Part shown: one piece after another, positions 44,601-64,000 of the stretch
Position numbering within the stretch: position 1 is the first letter of the stretch
Layout of the letters: each line of letters begins with the position of its first letter
Assembly: GCA_039096225.1 (NCBI GenBank)
Contig: JBBPEB010000014.1
Location: 756,501 to 820,500, forward strand
Reading direction: 5' to 3'
DNA length: 64,000 bases
From: Blastocystis sp. Blastoise
Lineage: Eukaryota; Sar; Bigyra; Opalinata; Blastocystidae
Translations under genes and position numbers: made by a program
Notes under the pieces: generated by a model
The model's input: the letters and a program-made list of their open reading frames with translations, nothing else
Database searches by the model: none
What the model was told of the DNA's origin: nothing

Positions 44601-47438
44601 CAATAGAGAGATAATCACAAATACCTATAATATCAATGCCATGAGGAATATATAAGCCACCCATTCTACCGACACATTCCTATAGGAAGGAGAGACATAT
44701 ATTATTAAATATATGAATAGTAAACATATCATATAAATATTACAAATATACATATGATGAAATACTTGAAACAACAGTCTTTAAATGATAAATTTATATA
44801 TATATATATACTTGAAAAGAAGCTTGAGCAGCTCTTCTACAATTGACTTCTTTATCTAAAACCATAAGAACAGATAACCGCGGATATAGTTGATCAATTG
44901 ATAAGTATATATCCGATGGATTATATACATGAGCAATACACCATGTAATATAACAAGATACATCTTTTATTGAACTTTCTATTCTATATATATAATATAT
45001 TATATATATATACATAAGTGATGAATATATATGATTAAAATAATATATTTATAATATACATAAGTGATGAATATATATGATTAAAATAATATATTTATAA
45101 TATACATAATTGATGAATATATGATGATTATATAATATATATATATATACAGAGTATTGTTAATAATTGATGAATAATATAATCCTTTAACAATATATTT
45201 ACATATAGTATTATTAAGTTCTATAGGATCTATACACATCTGTCTAACTAATTCTGCTAATGCTAATAAACCTCCATGATAATATATATCACTCTGATTC
45301 GAATTTAATAATTCATATATAGATTCTAATATCATACCGCCATATTCTTTAGAGGGAAGAAGAGACGTTAAAGTCGCTAAATATTTTGCTGATTTCCAAC
45401 GAAGCGATGAATCCTATATATATATATAATAATAGTGATTTGAAAATGATATATAAGAATAATTTGAAAATGATATATAAGAATAGTGATTTGAAAATGA
45501 TATATAATAATAAAAAATAATAATGGGTATAAATTTATAGAGTAATAAATATTTTATTATTTGAAATGTTGTTTATATATAAATATATACTTTATTAGTA
45601 ATTGCTTGTAGATAGATATCAATAACAGGTGTAAGCATATCAATATAAGTATATATATCAGGGTATACTATTAAGGACTTCTCAAAATATTATTATTACG
45701 TTTATTATTATTATTTTTATTATTATATTTATATATATAATGGATATATTAACATGATCTTCATCAATAACTAAAGTATCATTATGATTGCGACGATATC
45801 TATATATTATATATATCACATTATATAAGAAAGAAAATATTATATATATACCTCCATGAATATTGAACATCATCAAGGAATAATAATGATATATATAGAG
45901 CTACTTTACATATATATAGATATATAGTTGCAGAAGTAAAGATAGAAGCATAAGTAGAAAGTGCATGAACAATATCTTGAAGATGAGGATCTAAAGAATC
46001 ATGAAAATACTTACAATATATATAATATAATAAATATATTATAATATAATAAATATATTATAATATATATACATAAAAGTTGTTGAAATTGACTTCTATT
46101 ACCATTTTTAAGTATATATTTAAAACATAATAATACTCCTACTAATTCATATGTAGATATAGAATTCTCTTCATCTCTTTTCTCTATGATTTATTATAAA
46201 TATATTATATAAATAATATAATTTAATAATACCATTTGTATTTAATGCTTTGAAGACAGTAGACAAATAATCATCAATAACATCTTTAGTTGTATCTGGT
46301 CTATATATTATTATAATAATATTATATAAATATATATATATATATATACCGAATAATGAGTTTATATAGACAGATGCAACTAGACTTTTGAATTGGTCCT
46401 GATTGATATATATAGTGAGAACAAAGAGTATAGATGAGACGATCAAGAGGAACAGAAGGATCTATAGATATACATATATAATGATTTTCTTAAAAGACAA
46501 AAAAATCAAAGCCAAAATGATAATAAAGAAATATTTAAAAAAAATGAATAATAGAACTTAAAAAATAAATCAAAAGATACACAAAAAATTATACAATATA
46601 TAAATAAATAAATTATCCTAAAAAAAATATATATATATATATATATATACCAGAATTAATGGAATGTAAAGGGAATGGCGTCATTAGAAGCATGGCTAAC
46701 CATAATAAACAAATATAAGTAGATTTCCATACACTATATATATATAGATACCAATACATGAATATATATAAACTTATCTACTATAAAATAATTAAGAATA
46801 AAAACATAATAAATAATAAGAAAAATGTATACTATATACTACATAATAAAACTCATAGAATAAATACTTTTCTTCAAGAGTATCAAATCGCTGTATATAA
46901 TGAACAACAGGTTCTAATAGATTCACTTCGTGAGGAAATAAAACATAAACAGTCTTATAACCGCGAATATTACAGAGCCAATATAAAACCTATACATTAA
47001 ATAACAATTATTATTATTATTAATAAGAAATTCTATATATACTTCAAAACAAGCATGAAGTTTCTTTTCCATAATAATGATATTGCCTTTTGTTTGATCT
47101 GAATTGATGTATGATGCATCAATAGTAGTTACAATCATCTATATGCATAAATTTAATAAAAAAAACATATAATACATACTTCAATTTCTTTAAACATCGT
47201 AGACACAATATGATCCAAACATTCATCAAGAATAGTCGGCATAGGAACATAATAATAAAGCTAAAAACACATAATCACAATGATTTTATGTAACACATAC
47301 AATTTTCTGAGCATGTTCAACAGATCTTGATATCTCATATTGACTATCTCCATTATAAGTTACAATTTCATTCATAACCGTATCAAATTCATCTCGATGA
47401 CGAAAGAAACTGTCAGCTTGAGTGATATAATTAGCCAT
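41684..47438 (-). CDS. TBCD: Tubulin-folding cofactor D
   Basis: TBCD binds beta-tubulin after chaperonin release and helps assemble and dismantle alpha/beta-tubulin dimers. The ATG at 47438 gives 'MANYITQADSFFRHRDEFDT'. Family landmarks follow in order: 'RGYKTVYVLFPHEVN' and 'WKSTYICLLWLAMLLMTPFP'; 'LRWKSAKYLATLTSLLP' (approximate); 'YYHGGLLALAELVRQ'; 'DVSCYITWCIAHVYNPSD'; 'LMVLDKEVNCRRAAQASFQ'; 'YIPHGIDIIG'; 'QKPMLDYIYTTLIYSSDEQV' and 'RDLASGALFNI'; 'REERGDVGLYLRKEAMEGIR'; 'FSLGGIGLDIVE'; and a tail 'WNDKINTVRSIRDQV' ending TAA at 41686-41684. These are HEAT/ARM repeats. The long 3' exon (from about 44051) is open for over 600 codons and contains a repeated ISDNN peptide. Introns are dense in the 5' half only. 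Confidence 0.93.
43669..43745 (-). repeat. 15-bp in-frame repeat coding for ISDNN in TBCD
   Basis: About five copies of a 15-bp unit (TTATCTGAGATATTA on the plus strand) give ISDNN/ISDNK repeats in a variable hydrophilic loop of TBCD, next to a short Asn run. The array is coding and keeps frame. Confidence 0.88.
45012..45115. repeat. 46-bp direct repeat in a TBCD intron
   Basis: CATAAGTGATGAATATATAT and the sequence following it are present twice in direct succession, with a partial third copy starting at about 45104. Intronic and AT-rich. Confidence 0.75.
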
Positions 47439-48541
47439 ATCGATTTACTATCAATATATAAACAAATATGAACAAAGTATGAATATGAATACACCTCGTA
47501 ATAATAAAAAAATGTGAAGAATCCTCTTTTTTCCCTCTAAATCTGAATTTTGCTGAAATGAACTGTATTCTAATTTTCTTTGTTATATTGTCGTTAATTG
47601 GTTATTAATTATTATCATGCTATGTATCATATATCAAAGTATAATAACAACCATAGACCAGGATTCACTTAGAAAATAGAAGAAGAATTGCTATTTCCAA
47701 TATTGTTGAAACATAATTTACACTATATGATGTGTTGTATTACATGTATATCTTTTATTCTAATGATCCATATAAATGATTCCCTTCATATTGTATATAT
47801 TATTTCAGTTTAATTTTCTTTTTTGTCAAACAGAATTCTATAGAGTCATTAATGACATTTTAGAGTCCACAGTTATTCATTCTATAAATAATAATTGAAA
47901 ATACTTTTAATATTTTTTCAATTATTATATATAATTATCCATTTTTCTCACACTATATGTTATACAGAGTTCCTAAGATTGTTGTTGAATTATAAAAAAA
48001 AATATTAACTCTATTCTACTCTATATAATTCATCATTTCCCCTTTTCATCTTTGTCATGACTTTTCTTTGGTATCATCATTATACAGCAATCTCGTATAG
48101 TTCATTATAATATCTGGATATTTTTTTTTAAATATACACTGATTATCATAATGAAAATATCACTATAATCACTTAAATCGCTAAAATTTATGCAGTTCTT
48201 GATTTCAGAATCTTCATCTTTTTGTTTCCTATCTGTCTCTATTTAAAAAAACAGCTCAACAATCATAACTATCAAACAAATCAAACAAAATAGCCATCAA
48301 AAACATAGAAACGACCCATCGAGTTTCCCGCCTTTACTTTCAATTTTGTTGAAAAATCCAATAAAAAGCCGAATAAATTGAATTTTCCTGATTATTCTAT
48401 CAATAAAGGAGTAAAAGCAGATAATAATCGTGTTTTCATTTATAAGTAAAAAATTTTTTTTAAATTGTTATTTTTCGCCTAACTCATTCATTTCAACTAT
48501 TAATATATTAATTAGTGATTTAACGAAGAATAGTACATAAG
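47439..48541. other. Divergent upstream region shared by TBCD and TOP2
   Basis: 1.1 kb between the two ATGs. No open frame or RNA gene was recognised. It contains the E2F-like TTTCCCGCC site on the TOP2 side, listed separately. Confidence 0.6.
48324..48332. promoter_or_regulatory. E2F/DP-like site TTTCCCGCC upstream of TOP2
   Basis: TTTCCCGCC fits the E2F consensus exactly and lies about 210 bp upstream of the TOP2 ATG. In animals and plants, S-phase genes often carry this element, so cell-cycle control of TOP2 is plausible here. Motif evidence only. Confidence 0.45.
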
Positions 48542-56401
<7,860 letters not shown>

Positions 56402-56751
56402 ACTTCATTATTACCTTATATATATATATCGTTTTCTACATATTTTTTTATATTCATTATATATACCTAATGTATTATTATAATTTGAATTTATTACTTT
56501 TACTACTCTAGCATAATACATTATTCTTTTTATATAATTGTTTATCTATTAAAATGGGTTTAGCTTATATTTATAAACAAATATGCATATTATTTTATCC
56601 AAAAAAAAGTATTAATATTTTTTTTTAGAATAAAAATTTATAGAGTCCTTTTTATCAAATGAGTTATTTTTAAAATACACAAATATTTTAATGAAAAACA
56701 ACTATTAATAAAAGATATACAAATTTTTAAAAATAATATTAAAAATATAAA
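56402..56751. other. Convergent spacer between TOP2 and MVD
   Basis: 350 bp of AT-rich sequence between facing 3' ends. Nothing else was recognised. Confidence 0.6.
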
Positions 56752-58740
56752 TTACATAGTATATGAGTTTTCCAAAACAGAAATACCACTCCCTGCTTTA
56801 GTATAGCAAATATCCTGAAGACTAATATCAATATATTGCTTATAATGACTAACAAATGATTTCATAGTATCCGAAACAGCATCTTCATTATAAGATCTAT
56901 AAAGAAATAGAGATTATTATTTATATAAATCTATAATGAAATAAAAAGATATATATATATATATACATTTGTTTATTGGATTGTATGGAAAAGAAAGATA
57001 AAAGATAATTCATATCATTTATATAGTTCTCTAAAGTAAATAAGAATGCATTAGATCCAGCATCAAAAGTATAAGCTACCTATATATATAATAATAATAA
57101 TAATAGCATGAATAGGAATAATTAATGTATAGTTAAATATATAAAGAATATACAATATTTTTGTTATAATATTCATTTAATTTATGAACTAAATTAATAA
57201 TTTTAAATGAAGTAGTATTTAGATACATAACAGGAGGATATGTATCTAGACATATCGCATGTAATTGATTCGATTCCTTCATTATACATTCTGATAATAC
57301 TTGGAAATTCCTATTATAAAAATAAGAATGATTATTGATTATATTAAATTTATTAATTATAAATATATAGTTGTATACTTAAGATAATCAACTTACTTTT
57401 CAAAAATAGCTTCTTTTGTACTGGTCAATCGTTTAGGAACAATAACTGAAGATCGATACTGTATATATAGAGTGATTATAATATACACATAATGTTTCAT
57501 ATATAGATATAAATTAAAATGGAATGTATATAACTATGAAATATATATGTATACTTGTAGAAGTTCTGATGTTTCTGTTGCTAGATTCATTCCTGACGTT
57601 GATTTAACATCTTTTGGTATATCCATGCGACTATTGATAAGAATAAGCACACGCATCTCTGGCCAATAATTATTAGAACAAATCTATATATATATATATA
57701 TATATAATAATAATAATATATAAATAATTATATAAGTATATAATAACAGTGTAATATGTAAATAATTATATAATTATGTAATAACAGTATATATATATAT
57801 ATATACAGGATGTGCAATAGAATCTGATCCATCATCTTTTTCTCCTTTATTCCATTCCACGAATCCTCCATACCTATATATATATCAAATAATTATATAT
57901 AGAATAATTAAATATATATAGAATAATTAATTATATAGAATAACAATAAATATCTTTTAAAATTGAAGAGAACTATAAACTAAATAATTATCACTACATA
58001 TATATATATATATATATATACATAGATCTACAAGCACTTCCTGATCCTTTTCTCATGATTGCATTCAATAGATTTTCTTCTTCTTCTTTATAATATACTT
58101 GATATGCAAGAGATAAACTTTTCACCAAACAGGAAAAACCTATATGTATATATATATATTTATTAGACATCTAAAAATGATAATAATTCATGAATAGAAT
58201 AATGCATATAATAAATAATATACCTGAAGCAGAAGAGGCAAGACCTGCAGCTGTTGGAAATGAATTTGAAGTATGAATATGAATAGGAAGAGTTGATAAT
58301 ATTTCTTTAGAAATACATATATTACCGTCATTATCTCTATTAAGTCATATAGAAATTATAAAATTATAATCTAAATACAAGTATCCATTAGTTAAAGAAC
58401 GAAATAGAGTGATCATTGATTGGATTTTCTTTTCTGAAGCAAGATCCTTTATTCTAAATAGTATTTTATGTATCAGAAGTTATATTCATATATTTTATAT
58501 TATAGAATACTGATTATTAATGCAAAATTCATCATTTTGTAGTGAATCATCAATAAGAATTTCAGTTTCAGTCCATAAATCATCCTTATATATATATTAA
58601 AAGAAATGAATAAGATATACTGATGATAACGTGAGACTTAAAGAACCATTTAATGGCGTATTCAGGATACGATCCTTTTTTCCCCAATATTTGACAAGTG
58701 CAATGTTAGGTGATCCTTTCACTTTGATATTTATCCTCAT
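56752..58740 (-). CDS. MVD: Diphosphomevalonate decarboxylase
   Basis: A GHMP-kinase-family enzyme that converts mevalonate 5-diphosphate to isopentenyl diphosphate using ATP, the last step of the mevalonate route to sterols and prenyl groups. The ATG at 58740 gives 'SPNIALVKYWGKKDRILNTP' and 'LNGSLSLTLS'. The phosphate loop is 'SFPTAAGLASSASGFSCLV'; then 'MRKGSGSACRSMYGGFVEWN'; 'SIAHPICSNNYWPEMRVLI'; 'MNLATETSELLQYRSS'; 'IMKESNQLHAICLDTYPPVM'; and the catalytic Asp in 'VAYTFDAGSNAFLF'. The end 'ISLQDICYTKAGSGISVLE' closes with TAA at 56754-56752. About nine exons with short introns. No targeting peptide is evident, so it is probably cytosolic. All expected active-site motifs are present. Confidence 0.96.
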
Positions 58741-59094
58741 TTCCTGTGTATATGAATGGATATTAGAAGGAAAATATGATAAATGATTTCGATTATTATT
58801 GAGATTATGTAATAGAAAACATCTTACTTAATAACCTGACTTGAAAAACAGATTGGAATGTAACAATAATTATTTTATAAATATTATAAAATTGATAGCC
58901 GAATTGCTTATACATAAAACAAATTATTTCTTGAAAATCATTTTATTCTTGTTTCTTTTAAAAATATCTTTGAAATTGTTTTGAAGTAGTATATATTATA
59001 AGTATATGTTTAGTGAGATATCCTCTAATTTAGATTCATCATATTATACTAATTTTCGTTTCATTCAATCCAAATTATTATTCTCGAATAATAT
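58741..59094. other. Divergent upstream region of MVD and the WD40-like gene
   Basis: 354 bp between two ATGs facing away from each other. AT-rich, with no motif that I would defend. Confidence 0.55.
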
Positions 59095-60379
59095 ATGAAT
59101 CAGAATTTTGACTTAACTAAAACTCAGGCATCAGATCTACGTGATTTGATTGATAAGATGACCGATGGTAATGATCACAATCAATTGTTGACTAGTTTTT
59201 TTGATTTATCTTCTTTGAAATCAGAAAAGAATCAAGTCAGTTATGATGTTAAATTATTTTCTTTACCTCTTTCTATGTCGGACACAGCAAATAAATCAAA
59301 AAAGAAGAAGAGATCCAAGAACTTAGCTTCAAAACAACCCAAAGAAACTGTAGAAACTATACAAAATACAAATAAAACAGATAATGAGAAACAAACAAAA
59401 AATAATAATCATTCTAATAGTTCAAAAGATAAAGTAATGATGAAAACATCAGATAACATGATTTCTATTGTATTACTCTGTGAAGATTATACCAATTCTT
59501 CAATTCATTCGTATATTATAAATATAATATATACAATATCATAATAAATATAATAAATATAATAAATATAATAAATATAATAATATAATAATATAATAAA
59601 TATAATAATTTCTTATAGTAACATGCCAGTTAGTTGTCTGTTTAATTTTGATAATCTTCCTGGATATATACGAAAGCCAGATCAAGTATATATATATATA
59701 TATAATTCTCTTACTATTGAATATACATATCGAAACATCTTTCTCTCTAAAATAGTTGGCTGGTATCTTTATGCCAGAATAAACTACTTTTATGGTCCGT
59801 ATCATCGAAATTATCTCTATATTGCAGTCAAAACACAGTAAATAGTATTGATAAAGTTGTTTTATTTGAAAGAAAAGGAATACCCTATTTGCTTACTACG
59901 ACGTTCTCAAATAGTAATATCTATATTATTTCATTATCAAAAACAAATTTTTTCTCACCTGTTGTATATATATATATATTTAATATTAATCATATATTAT
60001 CTTTAAAAAGTATTTTTATGAAATAGTCTATATATAACGATAATACCTTATATATAGTTAGTTTTTCCTCACCATTTACCTGTTGACTTCATCTCTTCCT
60101 ATCGTAATGAATCTATATTAGTGTGTTCAGATAATACTTTATACGTTTATTCAATTCTTAATAGAGAAGTCGAATGCATAAATATATTGTATGTATTATT
60201 CTATATCACTGGTCTTTAGAATCTATTCTTTTTTCTGATTATAATATATATATATAGTCCACTACCCGATCCAATTTGTTTTTTATCTTATTTAAATAAT
60301 ATCACATATAATGGAAAAGAAGGATTAGTTGTATATATATCATTATATTTATATTATTCTTTATAAAAATAATGTAATA

Positions 60380-60452
<73 letters not shown>

Positions 60453-61208
60453 TAACATGTAATAGAGATGGTAAGATTACTTTATATTCAAATGATGATT
60501 TCTCATATCCAATGAAAACACATACTTATGGGGGATTTATAACGAATGCAATCACTATTGATGAAAACACATTTGCTGTTCTTACAGATGTATTTTATTT
60601 TTATTATCTCTCATTATTATATATATACATATTATGATTTCTATTCTTGTATGTTTATATAGAATTATTGGTGTTTTTTTAACATTACTATTATGTTTAT
60701 TATTATATTTATTATTATTATTATGTTTATTATTATATTTATTATTATTATTATGTTTATTATTATATTTATTATGATTATTATAACTATTATTATTATA
60801 TATAATTGTGTATAAATATAAATAATATATATTTAGAAAGGAAGGTATGGTATATATGATATTCGTGATATATCTAAACCTGTTTATAAATCTATCTTCA
60901 AATCAAAAGATACTGATTATTCAATTAATAATAATTATTATTTATGTTATGACACACTCTCTACAAAAGTATACTTGGGAGATTCCAATTCACTCTATTG
61001 TTTTTCAAAATATATGGATCTGTCGTTGATATATGACGCTACTTCCACAAATGATTCTATCTCCTCTTTCTGTGTTCAACAAAATTGTATTCAAAGTATT
61101 CTTTTTTATTTCTGATATTATCCTATTTGATCTGTAAATTTATTTAATATAGACAAACATTGCTTTGTAGGAAAAAATTCTGGAATCATTGATATGTATC
61201 ATCTCTAA
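59095..61208 (+). CDS. WD40-like beta-propeller protein, family not identified
   Basis: The ATG at 59095 gives 'MNQNFDLTKTQASDLRDLID' and a roughly 140-residue N-terminal region that is Lys/Asn/Ser-rich. Blade-like segments follow: 'WLVSLCQNKLLLWSVSSKL', 'PYLLTTTFSNSNIYIISLSK', 'NESILVCSDNTLYVYSILN', 'GLVITCNRDGKITLYSND', 'ITIDENTFAVLTDKGRYGIY', 'STKVYLGDSNSLYCFSKYM' and finally 'HCFVGKNSGIIDMYHL' with TAA at 61206-61208. The alternating hydrophobic pattern with a terminal aromatic (LW/IY/VY) is that of a WD-type propeller of six or seven blades. I do not recognise the orthologue and make no functional claim. At the junction near 59698-59756 the phases of the flanking exons differ by one base if the GT donor is used (see findings). 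Confidence 0.65.
60380..60450. repeat. (TA)n at the 3' end of an intron in the WD40-like gene
   Basis: About 35 TA copies run directly into the ATATAG acceptor before 'ITCNRDGKITLY'. Confidence 0.88.
60683..60778. repeat. 27-bp tandem repeat in an intron of the WD40-like gene
   Basis: Three copies of TTATTATTATGTTTATTATT plus ATATTTA. Intronic, low complexity. Confidence 0.75.
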
Positions 61209-61718
61209 TTTGTTTTTATAATTTTATTTTTCTTATAAGTTTTGTTATGAAATATGAAGTAAATGCTTTAAATATATATATAAAAACTTTATATTTGTAT
61301 TATAAACAATCATCACAGGGTAATAATCATTATTTGACTTTCATTTGTTTTCTATTGATATAATAATTTTTAGAATGATATAAATTTTCTTTTTCAGTAA
61401 CTATTAATCGAATAGTACCATCAAACATACAAAAAACCTCTTCAATATCAGAAACTAAGTTTAATCTACATGAAAAAACTATTATCTATGTTCTACAACA
61501 ACTTGAGTATGTACCTGTGAATTTAAAAAGACATAAATCCATAATACTATAGAGTAATCAAAGAGATAATAGCAAAAATGTTAAATTTATGATTTTTTAA
61601 AATTCTTAATAAAAAAATGAAAAAGTTCCTAGATTTAAAGAATATATTCATTGAATAGCTTTTGTAATTCATTAACTGTTATTTTAGAAAAGATATATTT
61701 AAATTTCATTCCAGAATC
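61209..61718. other. Spacer between the WD40-like gene and the CID gene
   Basis: About 510 bp. It includes the low-confidence two-exon candidate listed separately; the rest is AT-rich with nothing recognised. Confidence 0.5.
61247..61552 (+). CDS. Possible small two-exon gene (75 codons)
   Basis: ATG at 61247, a 78-nt GT...TTTCAG intron (61320-61397), and a second exon 'VTINRIVPSNIQKTSSISE' then 'FNLHEKTIIYVLQQLEYVPV' that closes with TAG at 61550-61552. The joined frame is exact and exon 2 has exon-like composition. Against it: exon 1 is AT-rich, the stop is TAG where every confident gene here uses TAA, and no family was recognised. Exon 2 could also belong to a transcript I did not resolve. 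Confidence 0.3.
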
Positions 61719-63705
61719 ATGTCTATATTTAGTACAAAAGACTTAAAACAAATATTAGAACGAGTTGATCTAACTGGTATCTAGTAAAGTATGAAACAAC
61801 TATTAATACATAGCTATTTCAATATCAAATGCTTCAAATTATATTCTAGTTCATGAAGTTCATGCAAAATCAATAGCTGATGTATTTCTTGTTCTATTTT
61901 TTTATAATGAACAATTTAGGTTATTTATAATTGTATTGTTGAAGCTTCAAATAATATGAGATTATATCTATTGTATATTCATATTCGTTTTAAACTATTT
62001 TTTAAAAATAATTTTGTTTTCTACTTCTTTCTTAAATTAGATATGTGATTCATGATGTTCTTTCTAAGAAGTTAGATTCATTTCAAGATGCATTTTCCAG
62101 TGTATATTAAATAGAGTTACTTTTTTTATCATTCATTCATATATTCTTGTTATTCTTATTATTTCTTTGATTATTATATCCATAATATATAGATCATTTT
62201 AGATTGTGTTGATATTACTATGTCTGAATATCCTGAGCATAATTTAAAGATTCAAGGTTTAATTGGTATGTGGGAACAACGAGGATTATTTCCTATGACT
62301 ACTTGTCAACAATTAAGAAATATTTATAATAGTATATTCTCTTATTAATAGTAATGAATATATTATAATAAGAAAATAATATTATTTGTTTTTCTTTATG
62401 TCTGTATTTCTTAAACAATAATGAATTCTACTTTATTTTATATAGAGAATGTGACAGGAATAGATTTTAATTCCTTCAACAGTCAGTCTGATTCAGATTC
62501 TTTTTCAGACGAAGATAGTGATGGATCGAATTCTCTTGGAAATTCAGAAATACAGGATTCAGAAGGAAATACAAGTATATCGAATAAAGATATGGTTGAT
62601 ATAGGAAATAATCAGTTAAAAAAAGAAGCCTATTTATCTGAACAACAAAATAAAACTATTGTTAATCTAAGAAGAAAAGTTTGTTATTTATATATGTTTT
62701 TTTTTGCTTTATATATTATATATATTATATTTATTCATTTTATTTCTTTTATATATTATATATATAATGATATTTATTTTATTGATTACATACTATACTA
62801 TAGTTGATTGATTGTCCTTCGTGGAGTACAAATAAAAAGGTATTTGAATCCAATAAGGGATCTATTCTACTTAATAAAATATCAAATACGCCTATTCTTT
62901 TAAAAACAAATGATATCGTTAATCATTTAGATGTATATATATATATATATATAATAAATAATATTATCAATGTATATAATAATAATAATAATAATAAATA
63001 TTATTATCAAAATATGTTTTTCTTTAGAAAGAAGTTGTTTCAAGTATAAATCATAAGAAGAGATTAATTCAATTATTAAATGCCCTAAAAAAGAGACAAA
63101 AAGATACACTCACCCTTATTGAAGAAACTATGGAAGTATGCTTATGAAATACTATAATATTGATTATATTATACTATTTATATATTAATATTATAGAGTT
63201 ATGATGTTTTAAACGATAGAATAGATTTATGTCCTGTATATATATTTATATAACATTATTAACCTTATCAGATATATATATATAATATTATTTGTTTTAT
63301 TTTATATCATATTATTCCTATAGATTGATAATGATATTATTCGGAAACGAATTGTTGAAGAAAAAGAAACAGAACCACAAAAGAATAAATTAAAGCGAAT
63401 GTATATATATATATTTGTTATTATTGATTTATCTACAGTTCATCTTTGAATATTAAGACTATTATATATATATATATATATAAAGGTTATCTAAAGAAGC
63501 TTGGGAATCATTAGAACGAAGTGACAAAGAAAAAGAAGAAGAAAAGAAACGAAAACTAGAAGAAGAATTAGAAGAAAAACGAAAAAATGAAGAATTGAAA
63601 CGAAAGATGGATATGTCTGTGAATCAACATAGTATACGAGATATGGCTGGTGTTAGTTGGAATGCAAAGGAAGTAGCTGAAACATTATTAGATACTAATG
63701 AATAA
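61719..63705 (+). CDS. RNA polymerase II CTD-interacting (CID) protein, Rtt103/RPRD-like
   Basis: CID proteins bind the phosphorylated C-terminal repeat of RNA polymerase II and act in termination and 3'-end processing. The ATG at 61719 gives 'MSIFSTKDLKQILERVDLT', then after a 37-nt intron 'AISISNASNYILVHEVHAKS', 'MRLYLLYVIHDVLSKKLDSF' (the typical 'LYLxNDVL' helix) and 'NLKIQGLIGMWEQRGLFP' (the 'xxWExRxxF' helix). These are the CID landmarks. The frame then splices into an acidic Ser/Asp region ('SDSDSFSDEDSDGSNS'). A coiled coil follows ('HKKRLIQLLNALKKRQKD', 'KEKEEEKKRKLEEELEEKRK'), and the end 'MAGVSWNAKEVAETLLDTNE' has TAA at 63703-63705. CID plus coiled coil is the RPRD/Rtt103 layout. 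U2SURP/CHERP-like proteins are the alternative, but no RRM or SURP domain is seen. Confidence 0.7.
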
Positions 63706-64000
63706 AACATTATCGTTATTACTATTTTATATAGTTTGTTTTTTGTTTATTAACTTAGTTCCTGTTTGTCTTTTTATTATTTTAGTTTTTTTTTGATTCC
63801 TTGTTTTGTTTTGTTTTGTTTTTAATGAAATATTTATTCATAAACTATAGACAAAAGGAACATTTTATAGGTTAAACACAAGCCAACAATTTATTTCATG
63901 AATATAACCCTAATCATAAAGTATCTATAATAGCAATATTAACAAATGAAAACGACAAAAAATAAGAGAAAAGAGAAAAGAGACAAAAAAAATAGAAAAG
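63706..64000. other. Right-edge spacer
   Basis: 295 bp of AT-rich sequence after the CID gene. No coding or RNA element was recognised before the window ends. Confidence 0.55.

Overview
The window is nuclear DNA from a eukaryote with a very AT-rich genome (by eye about four fifths A+T) and many short spliceosomal introns. Most introns start GTATAT and end ATATAG, and several are little more than a (TA)n tract. Coding exons stand out as less AT-rich islands. Proteins carry poly-Asn and Ser/Asp-rich tracts, and the standard code fits every gene. The gene set (MSH4, DENND4, USE1, NRDE2, RAB11, a bHLH regulator with a PAS-like region, cytosolic mevalonate pathway) suggests a unicellular opisthokont or amoebozoan-like protist or early-branching fungus. 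The lineage is an inference only.

Layout, left to right. Minus strand: an importin-11-type karyopherin cut by the left edge (<1-4343), a PA-TM-RING ubiquitin ligase (5113-6833), MSH4 with a long poly-Asn tail (7624-13803), NRDE2 (14114-20640), then USE1 (21876-23118). A U3 snoRNA candidate lies on the plus strand at about 21162-21365. Plus strand: CTU2/NCS2 (23270-24970), divergent from USE1 over only 151 bp, then DENND4 (25391-31699). Minus: a bHLH factor with a PAS-like region (33218-35325) and RAB11 (36596-37621). Plus: a Cwc2/RBM22 splicing factor with extra zinc-finger and WW modules (38790-41370). Minus: tubulin cofactor D (41684-47438). Plus: DNA topoisomerase II (48542-56401). Minus: diphosphomevalonate decarboxylase (56752-58740). 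Plus: an unidentified WD40-like propeller protein (59095-61208) and an Rtt103/RPRD-like CTD-interacting protein (61719-63705).

Functionally the genes are housekeeping and not organised as a pathway cluster: nuclear transport and RNA (IPO11, NRDE2, Cwc2, U3, the CID protein), membrane traffic (USE1, DENND4, RAB11), chromosome and meiotic work (MSH4, TOP2), tRNA thiolation (CTU2), tubulin folding (TBCD) and isoprenoid synthesis (MVD). I saw no transposon, tRNA, rRNA or CRISPR array. The most distinctive features are the microsatellite-like introns (two junctions cannot be explained by ordinary GT donors), seven exonic CCGCGG palindromes in an AT-rich genome, E2F-like sites upstream of TOP2 and MSH4, the Cwc2 domain fusion, and the poly-Asn tail on MSH4. 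Gene boundaries come from reading exons by eye. Start and stop codons were checked on the sequence; many internal exon limits are approximate.
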